In this document: positions 57,004 to 64,000 of the stretch, one piece after another | Layout: each line of letters opens with the position of its first letter | Numbering within the stretch: the stretch's first letter is position 1 | NCBI RefSeq assembly: GCF_000247815.1 | Contig: NC_021676.1 | Span: 20,350,880 to 20,414,879 of the forward strand | DNA: 64,000 nt | From: Ficedula albicollis | Taxonomy: Eukaryota > Chordata > Aves > Passeriformes > Muscicapidae | Direction of reading: 5' to 3' | The notes under the pieces: generated by a model | What the model was told of the DNA's origin: nothing | Seen by the model: only the letters and a program-made list of their open reading frames with translations | Databases searched by the model: none | Made by a program: the position numbers and the translations under genes

Positions 57004-57780
57004 TAAGGCCGCGGGCGCCGCTGGGGTCGTGCCCAAAGGGATGGGGGGAAGCAGCCCCTGGGTGTCCCGTTTATGTTTGAGGCTCAGTGCAGGTCCCGCC
57101 TGGGCAGCTGAGAGCACCAACATCCAAATGGGCATCCCGGGGTTCCCAGCTCCAGCTGAGCCTGCCCAGCAGAGCCCCAGCTCCTGCTGCATTTTGGAGA
57201 ACCCCCATCCCTACCGACCCTCATAGATCAGCAGCAATGCCTCCCTGCTTTGCTCTTCCATTCCCCCTACACATCCCAAACATCCCCAAAAACACGGGGA
57301 GTCATTCACTTCCATTTCCCTTCCCAAAGACTGTTTCTCTGCATCCACACGTCCCCAAAAACACGGGGAGTCACTCACTTCCATTTCCCTTCCCAAAGAC
57401 TGTTTCTCTGCATCCACACCCTGGTCACAAATCCCAAGGAGCTCAGTCTGAAGCCTGGAGAACTTCGTTGGGACTTTAAAACAATCGGGAGAGCTCAGCA
57501 CCATTTTCCACTGAGATTTTCCAGCTGCCTCTGAACCTGAGCAGCTCCAGCCAGACAATTCACCCCTGGAAACCTGCCCTGGGGTGGGCAGGAGAGCAGG
57601 ACATCCCAGAGCAAGGCTGGAGCTGCCTGATTGCCAAGCTGGGCTCAGGGGGAGGGTAATTCACCTCCAGTTAGAGATGATGCAGGGGAGGGAGGGAAAA
57701 AAAGAGAGAGGAGAAAGAGAACACGCGATTCCCCTGATTGAATCAGCCAGAAACAAGGAGGTGCTGGTGCCCTCTAATTT
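57004..57780. other. Unassigned sequence with a 68-bp duplication
   Basis: ccccaaaaacacggggagtc occurs at 57285 and 57353. No exon recognised. Confidence 0.4.
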
Positions 57781-57850
57781 GGAGATTCACAGATTTTAGG
57801 GCCAGAAGGGACCGTGATGCTCATCTAGCCTGACAGTCTGTATTATGTAA
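57781..57850 (-). mobile_element. Old CR1-like 3' tail
   Basis: gattttagggccagaaggga ccgtgatgctcatctagcc resembles ancient CR1 ends known from turtles and birds. Confidence 0.45.
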
Positions 57851-58660
57851 AAGCCACTTGAAGCCAGACAGTGCCACGAGCTCTTCAGAAGCAACAGTCG
57901 GCACTGGGGAACTTATTAAAGGGCTGTGATTCTGCCGAGGTGGGGACATGTGGCTCCCAGCACGCTGGGAGAGGGGGAGGCCGGGTCCACCCACCCTGAG
58001 CAGACGGCAGCGCTGGGGGAGAGGAAACATCACTTCCCTTCCCCGTCGGGCAGCTCCTTCTCACAGAAAGAGGGATAAGCAAGGGGAAAAACAACCCCTT
58101 CCTCGCGGTTTTCTTTGGAGTGTTCCCGAATCCCTGGAAAGAAAACAGAGATGCTGGCCCTGCCATGTTTCTTGCCCACTTTGGGGTCAAACCTCAGGTT
58201 TTGCAGTGTAGCTGTGGGAGGTGAGCCGGAGCCGAGCCGGAGCCGAGCCTGCCTCTCCAGGAGCCGGATCCCTAGCCCCGAGCTCAGGCTGCAGCAGCCG
58301 GAGGTGTAGTCATTGACTGCAATGAGAGTTTCCCTCTGAAGATGGAGCCAGGCAGCACAAAACATCAATAAAGCGCTCAGGATGCGTCCCTTAACGAGCT
58401 GGGATTGTAACACGCCGCCAGAGCCGCCCGTTCTGCCGGCGGAGAGGAGCGGATTCTGCCGGGGAAGTGTTAAGTGGGTCCTGCTGACTCATTGATGCAG
58501 ATGGTTCCGGCCCCGAGCCGAGCAGAGCAGCGTCCCCGGGAGCCAGCGGGGATCCAGCACCTCAGCAGGGCGGGGGGCTGGCTTCCCACGGCACCGTTTC
58601 CCCGGCCATGGATTAATTCCCCACGGATTCATTCCCCATGGATTCATTCCCCACGCCGTG
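57851..58660. other. Unique sequence with possible noncoding elements
   Basis: 58140-58460 includes tttggggtcaaacctc and gtagtcattgactgc words in non-repetitive sequence. A 14-bp gattcattcccca repeat lies at 58607-58655. Confidence 0.3.
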
Positions 58661-58661
58661 G

Positions 58662-59245
58662 TGTCTGTTCTGGTTTGAAAAAGGACAGACGTGTGCCAGG
58701 GAAAGCAGAGCCTTCTTTTGAAATGTAGAAAGTAAATCCCCTCCCTCTGAACCAGTATGATTTTGAAATTAAGGGGCTTTTAGGCAAAGATAAGGGGATA
58801 GGAATAGCAGTTCTTTACTAATGTATGTAGCAAGGCAAAACAAAACAACAACAACTACACAATTAACAACAAACAGAACAGGAACCTAGGAATAGGGGTT
58901 TTTGTTGTGGTTTCGTTTTTTTGGTTGTACATTTTCCCATGGCGTGGTGTCCCATGGCGTGGTGTCTGTTCTGGTTTGAAAAAGGACAGACGTGTGCCAG
59001 GTAAAGCAGAGCCTTCTTTTGAAATGTAGAAAGTACATCCCTCCCTCTGAACAAGTATATTTTTGAAATTAAGGGGCTTTTAGACAAAGATAAGGGGATG
59101 GGAAAAATATAGGAATAACAGTTCTTTACTAATGAATATAGCAAGGCAAAACAAAAAATAACAAAAAAACAAAATTAACAACAAACAGAACAGGAACCTA
59201 GGGATAGTTTTTTGGTTGTGGTTTTGGTTCTTTGGTTGTGCTTTT
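58662..59245 (-). mobile_element. Retroviral LTR fragment, tandemly duplicated (301 bp)
   Basis: tgttctggtttgaaaaagga begins at 58666 and 58967. On the minus strand each ends ...aaaccagaaca, preceded by ccccttaatttcaaaat, as in songbird ERVL-type LTR ends. Several differences separate the copies, so the duplication is not very recent. Confidence 0.6.
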
Positions 59246-59349
59246 CCCCATGGAATGGTTTCCCATGCCGTGGCTGCCCAGGTCCCACTGGGAGCACTGG
59301 GTGTGCTGTCCCTGTGCATTGTCACCATGAGGACACCAGGACCTGGCAC

Positions 59350-59443
59350 AGGTGTCCAGAGCAGCTGTGGCTGCCCCTGGATCTCTGGATCTCAGCTTGG
59401 ACAGGGCTTGGAGCAGCCTGGGACAGTGGAAGGTGTCCCTGAA
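59350..59443 (+). mobile_element. CR1 LINE 3' fragment
   Basis: agagcagctgtggctgcccc, acagggcttggagcagcctg, gaaggtgtccctgaa. Confidence 0.5.
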
Positions 59444-59629
59444 GGGGATGGAAACCAGAGCAGCTTTGGTGTTCCTGCCAGCCCGAATCATTCCGCAATC
59501 CATGGCCTCCCCAGCAGCTTTTCTTCCACAGAACAAGGGGATGGAAACCAGAGCAGCTTTCGTGTTCCTGCCAGCCCGAATCATTCCGCAATCCATGGCC
59601 TCACCAGCAGCTTTTCTTCCACAGAACAG
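59444..59629 (+). repeat. 93-bp tandem duplication
   Basis: ggggatggaaaccagagcag at 59444 and 59537, copies nearly identical. Confidence 0.92.
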
Positions 59630-59797
59630 GTTTGTCCTGGTGAGGCCCCTGCCCGAAGCCACATCCCCTCCCGGAGATCACAGGTGTGACTCCAGCAGTG
59701 CTGGCTCCAAAGGTAAGACCCTCTGTCTCCAGTGATGCCAGACTGGACTCCACAGGAGGTACCACGTGCACCAGGTACCCCACACGCGGCAGGGATC

Positions 59798-60612
59798 CCA
59801 AATGTCCCAAATGTCCCAAATGTCCCAAATGTCCCAAATGTCCCAAATGTCCCAAATGTCCCAAATGTCCCAAATGTCCCAAATGTCCCAAATGTCCCAA
59901 ATGTCCCAAATGTCCCAAATGTCCCAAATGTCCCAAATGTCCCAAATGTCCCAAATGTCCCAAATGTCCCAAGGTACCCCACACACAGCAGATCCCACAT
60001 GTCCCAAATGTCCCAAATGTCCCAAATGTCCCAGGTACCCCACACACAGCAGGGATCCCAAATGTCCCAGGTATCCCATGTGCTCCAGGTATCCCACATG
60101 TCCCAAATGTCCCAAATGTACCAGGTGTCCCACGCACACCAGGTGTCCTGCATGTCCCAAATGTCTCAGGTATCCCAAATGTCCCAGGTATCCCCTGTAC
60201 TCCAGGGATCCCAAATGTCCCAGGTATCCCAAATGTCCGAGATGTACCAAGTATCCCAAGTACTCCAGGCGCCCTGCATGTCCCAAATGTCTCAAATGTC
60301 CAAGCTATCCCGCATGTCCCAAATGTCCCAAATGTCCCAGGTATCCCAGGTACTCCAGGGATCCCAAATGTCCCAGGTGTCCCAATGTCCCAAATGTCCC
60401 AGGTACCTCATGTCCCAGCTATCCCAAATGTCCCAACATCCCCATGTCCCAAATGTCCCAGGTACCCCATGTCCCAGCTATTCCACGTGTCCCAGGTGTC
60501 CCAATGTCCCAAATGTCCCAGGTACCTCATGTCCCAGCTATCCCAAATGTCCCAACATCCCAAATGTCCCAGCTATCCCACATGTCCCAAACGTCCCAGG
60601 TACCCCGTGTAC
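59798..60612 (+). repeat. 9-bp minisatellite (cccaaatgt) grading into degenerate units
   Basis: About 19 perfect 9-bp units to 59972, then caaatgtcccaggtatcc mixtures. The KCPKCP, VPNVPN and MSQMSQ frames are repeat artefacts. Confidence 0.96.
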
Positions 60613-61400
60613 TCCAGGCCATCCCAGTACCCCCCACACACCAGGGTCGCTCCCTGCTCCATCCCAAACCCGCACATCTGTCCCGAGCATCCTCCCACAC
60701 CTGGGCACCCCCCTTCCCGCTCCCGCACCCCAGGGATGGATGTGATGGGCTCCCCCAAATTCTGTGCCTTCAGCACTCGGAGTCCCCGTTTCAGTGTCAC
60801 TTTAAGCCGAGCTTGTGCCGGGAGCAGCGCTCGGTATTAAATTGCCGAGCCGGTCACATGCTGCTGGGATTTGGCCGTAGCTAAGCAGCACCGCCCCCGC
60901 AGTCACTTTTTTGGCTGGTGACTCCTCTGCTCGGCGTAAGGCAGAGCCGGCAAAGAATAGGAGAAACCGGAGGGGGAAGGAAAAAAAAAAAAAATAAATA
61001 AATAAGAGAAAACCGGGCGAGTCATTGTGAATGTCAGGAGCTCCTCGGCTGCGGGTGTGACAGCGATCCTCCCCCTCCAAACTCGCTCCGTGTGAGAGCC
61101 GAAGAGAGGATTTCATTAGGATCTGGTAGCAGGCTATTTTCGGAGCTGACATCCTACCCACGGCTAAAAATAGCCGGTCCCCTCCACGCAAACCAGGGTT
61201 TCTGTTCTTTCAAACTTTAACAAACCCCGCTGAGGCTCTGACCTTCCCTTCTCCCCACCCTTTGCTCCCTTCCTTGCTCCGTTCCTCTCCACCCTTCCTT
61301 GCCTTCCCTGCTCTCCCCCTCTCGTTTACCCGCTGTCCTCTTCCCTCCGGTCCAGTCTGTGGTACCAGAGTGGAGATGGAGCTGTCACCGTGGCAGGGCT
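60613..61400. promoter_or_regulatory. Unique island with MEF2-type site
   Basis: 60830-61200 is non-repetitive, with tcacatgctg, a perfect MEF2 consensus ctaaaaatag (61164-61173) and two clusters of CpG. A candidate regulatory element or distant promoter; not assigned to a gene. Confidence 0.3.
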
Positions 61401-61672
61401 GGGGTCACCTCCCCAAAAAAGCAGCGTCCTGCACCCAGCTCAGGGGCTCTGGGGTCACCTCCCCAAAAAAGCAGCGTCCTGCACCCAGCTCAGGGGCTCT
61501 GGGGTCACCTCCCCAAAAAAGCAGCGTCCTGCACCCAGCTCAGGGGCTCTGGGGTCACCTCCCCAAAAAAGCAGCGTCCTGCACCCAGCTCAGGGGCTCT
61601 GGGGTCACCTCCCCAAAAAAGCAGCGTCCTGCACCCAGCTCAGGGGCTCTGGGGTCACCTCCCCAAAAAAGG
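61401..61672 (+). repeat. Perfect 50-bp minisatellite, about 5.5 copies
   Basis: Units start at 61401, 61451, 61501, 61551, 61601 and 61651 with no visible differences. Confidence 0.97.
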
Positions 61673-62404
61673 CAGAGAGGGCTTGAGTCCCAGAAAATGC
61701 TGCCAGACTCTGGCAAGGAGCATCCTTGTGGATCTTGGAGCATCCTTGTGGATCCTGGAGCATCCCTCTGGAGTCTGGAACATCCCTGTGAGCCTGGAGC
61801 ATCCCCGTGGAGCCCAGGACCACCCGCTGCTCCAGGGAAAATGCTTCACTTTGGTACCTGATGTTCATGTGGAGATGATCCCAGGATCATTCCAGGATCG
61901 TGGAAAAGATCCCAGGGCTGGGCTGGGCTCAGGGAGTCCCAGCATAAAATTGTCCCGCTCATAGAGAGCAGCTCCAGCACACGGCCACAGTCACCTCTAA
62001 AAGGGGTTTTCTCCTGAAAACCGTGCCTAGCCTAAAAACTAGGTCCCTAAAACCCTGTCCCGTCTGTCCCTCCCTCCCCAGGGCGCACAGAGCCACCGCA
62101 GCCGCTGCTGCTGCTGCTGCCCCCTCCCCGAGGGGGCTGCTCGCAATTCCTTCCCCTCATTAGCACCGAGGGGCTGCTCGCAATTCCCTCCCCTCATTAG
62201 CACCGCCACCTCCGAGGCAGGTACAGGTATTTATAGCCAGCACCTGCCCCCTCCTGCGGCTCCCTCACACACAGCACGCGTTTAACCCTTTCCCCGGCTC
62301 CGCTTGACACCAGCCCAGCCTGGTGATTGAAAAATCCCACAGCTTGGAATAACCAACTCTGCGGAGACCTGCTGCATTCAGTGAATGCGTCCTGTCTGTC
62401 ACAG
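61673..62404. other. Unassigned sequence with short repeats
   Basis: ggagcatccttgtggatc units at 61718-61800; (ctg)n at 62104-62118; gaggggctgctcgcaattcc twice at about 62130-62200. Confidence 0.4.
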
Positions 62405-62830
62405 CTTCGAATATCCCACCTCTCCCTGGTCCCAGCCCTAAATCTCTCACCCCTCCCCGATCCAAGCCCCAAATCTTCCATCTCGCCTTGGTCCCAGTCC
62501 TAAATTTCCCACCTCTCCCTGATCCCAACCCCAAATGTCTAATCTCTTCTTGGTTCCAGCCCCAAATTTCACCTCTCCCTGATCCAAGCCCTAAATCTTC
62601 CATCTCTCCCTGGTCCCAGCCCCAAATCTCACCTCTCCCTGCTCCCAGTTCCAAATCTTTCACCCCTCTCAGGTCCAAACACAAAATGTCTCATCTCTCC
62701 CTGGTCCCAGCCCCAAATTTCACCTCTCCCTGATCCCAGTTCCAAATCTCCCACCTCTCCCTGGTCCCAGGCTCAAATCGCCCACCTCTCCCTGGTCCCA
62801 ATCCCAAATCTTCCACTTCTCCCTGCAACC
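62405..62830 (+). repeat. Degenerate minisatellite (tccctggtcccagccccaaat)
   Basis: About 11 units of 36-42 bp with ctc/ttc variation. Confidence 0.88.
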
Positions 62831-63504
62831 CAGCCCGGACCACACAACAGGTCTGCAGGTCTCCTGAGAAGCTGAAGCTCCTGTGAGCGACTCCTTCAAA
62901 GATGCTGCGTGTTTCTCCATGCCCTCCACCACTTGGAGACTGGACTGAGCCATCAGGCTGAAGTGGGACATCCATCCCCCAGGTCTGGGAAAAAATCCCG
63001 CTCTGACTGCCTCTTCACTCCAGCTGGCTGTGCTGCACATCTCCGCTTGCCCAGCAGGGTCACACAGTTCCAGCAGCTTCAGCAGGCAGGGTTTGGCCTG
63101 CAGCACAGCTCGGCACAGCTCGGCACAGCTCGGCACAGCTCGGCACAGCCTGGCACAGGCTGGCGCAGCTCGGGCACACCGGGAGGGTGGCTCTGGTGCC
63201 ACCGGCTCCTTGCCCCGCTCCTTCCCCCGCGCAGCCCTGGCCGCCGGCCAGCCAGCCATTTCCTGGTAATCTAATAGCTGCAGCAGATGAACTGAAAATG
63301 CATTTCCTGCCACCGTGCTGTAAAATTTTTATTAATGTAAGGAGAGAAGGCAGCGCTGGCTCCCAGTGCTCATTGTGGGGTGGGGGGGGATGTGGAGAAA
63401 CAGGGAAACTGAGGCACGGGCACGGGAAGTGCCAGTGTGGGAGTAAAATGGGGCAGCGGGGTCCTCAGGGGGACAGAGCAGGTTTGTACCAGGACATCCA
63501 GAGC
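62831..63504. other. Unique sequence, possible noncoding element
   Basis: ggcacagctc repeats about five times at 63108-63160. 63255-63345 (ggtaatctaatagc, tttttattaatg) may be conserved noncoding. Confidence 0.35.
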
Positions 63505-63682
63505 TGTCACTATTCCTGCCACCATCCATGTCACCATCACTGTCACCATCCCTGTCACCATCCCTGTCACCATCCTACCATCATCCCTGCCACCATCCCT
63601 GTCACCATCCCTGTCACCATCACTGTCTCCATCCTACCACCATCCCTTCCACCATCCCTGTCTCCATCCTAACACCATCCCT
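63505..63682 (+). repeat. caccatccctgt minisatellite
   Basis: About 14 units of roughly 12 bp, running into the terminal poly-G. Confidence 0.92.

Positions 63683-64000
<318 letters not shown>

Noticed and set aside
59581..60884. Cys-Pro-Lys repeat protein resembling a metal-binding or matrix protein
   Set aside because: Comes from the 9-bp cccaaatgt array, and other frames are equally open.
62104..62118. CTG repeat expansion locus
   Set aside because: Only about five units and no associated gene.

Overview
The window is vertebrate, almost certainly bird and probably songbird. The signs are many CR1-type LINE 3' ends in both orientations, LTR fragments that look like passerine endogenous retroviruses, GC-rich sequence, and very heavy minisatellite and microsatellite content of the kind found on avian microchromosomes. 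There is no bacterial or viral gene layout, operon, CRISPR array, tRNA or rRNA that I can recognise. Nearly all long open frames come from tandem repeats whose period is a multiple of three, or from pure poly-G.

One protein-coding gene is clearly recognisable: SPRY3 (Sprouty homologue 3), minus strand, about 50147-51018. It has the N-terminal Tyr motif, a Ser-rich linker and the complete Cys-rich Sprouty domain. In this assembly a 65-bp tandem duplication in the linker breaks the frame. A probable 3' splice site lies just upstream of the ATG, a CpG-rich block lies about 3 kb upstream, and a candidate poly(A) site lies at 40440, about 9.7 kb downstream.

Layout: 1-6.5 kb, poly-G, a T/G minisatellite, an LTR split by an N gap, and unique GC-rich islands that may be regulatory. 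6.5-9.7 kb, a 3.2-kb array of a 40-bp unit. 9.7-12.1 kb, CR1 and an EcoRI-site minisatellite. 12.4-16.1 kb, an AT-rich island holding poly-G runs of 1.0 and 0.8 kb. 16.6-20 kb, several simple repeats. 20-23.5 kb, mostly unique with CR1. 23.5-30.6 kb, a near-identical tandem duplication of about 3.3 kb carrying an LTR-like end. 30.6-36 kb, unidentified sequence with smaller duplications. 36.7-38.2 kb, a 128-bp duplication and 1.1 kb of poly-G. 39-48 kb, hexamer, 40-bp and 30/81-bp arrays with 2.3 kb of poly-G. 50-51 kb, SPRY3. 51-64 kb, CR1, CpG-rich sequence, LTR pieces and more minisatellites.

Eighteen pure poly-G tracts total about 8.9 kb, roughly 14% of the window. All are G on the + strand, and most sit between two copies of the same flanking sequence, as does the one N gap. 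I read them mainly as gap or basecalling artefacts inside GC-rich tandem repeats. I found no convincing new biological system. The points most worth checking are the broken SPRY3, the nature of the poly-G tracts, and several unique islands that look like conserved regulatory elements around SPRY3.
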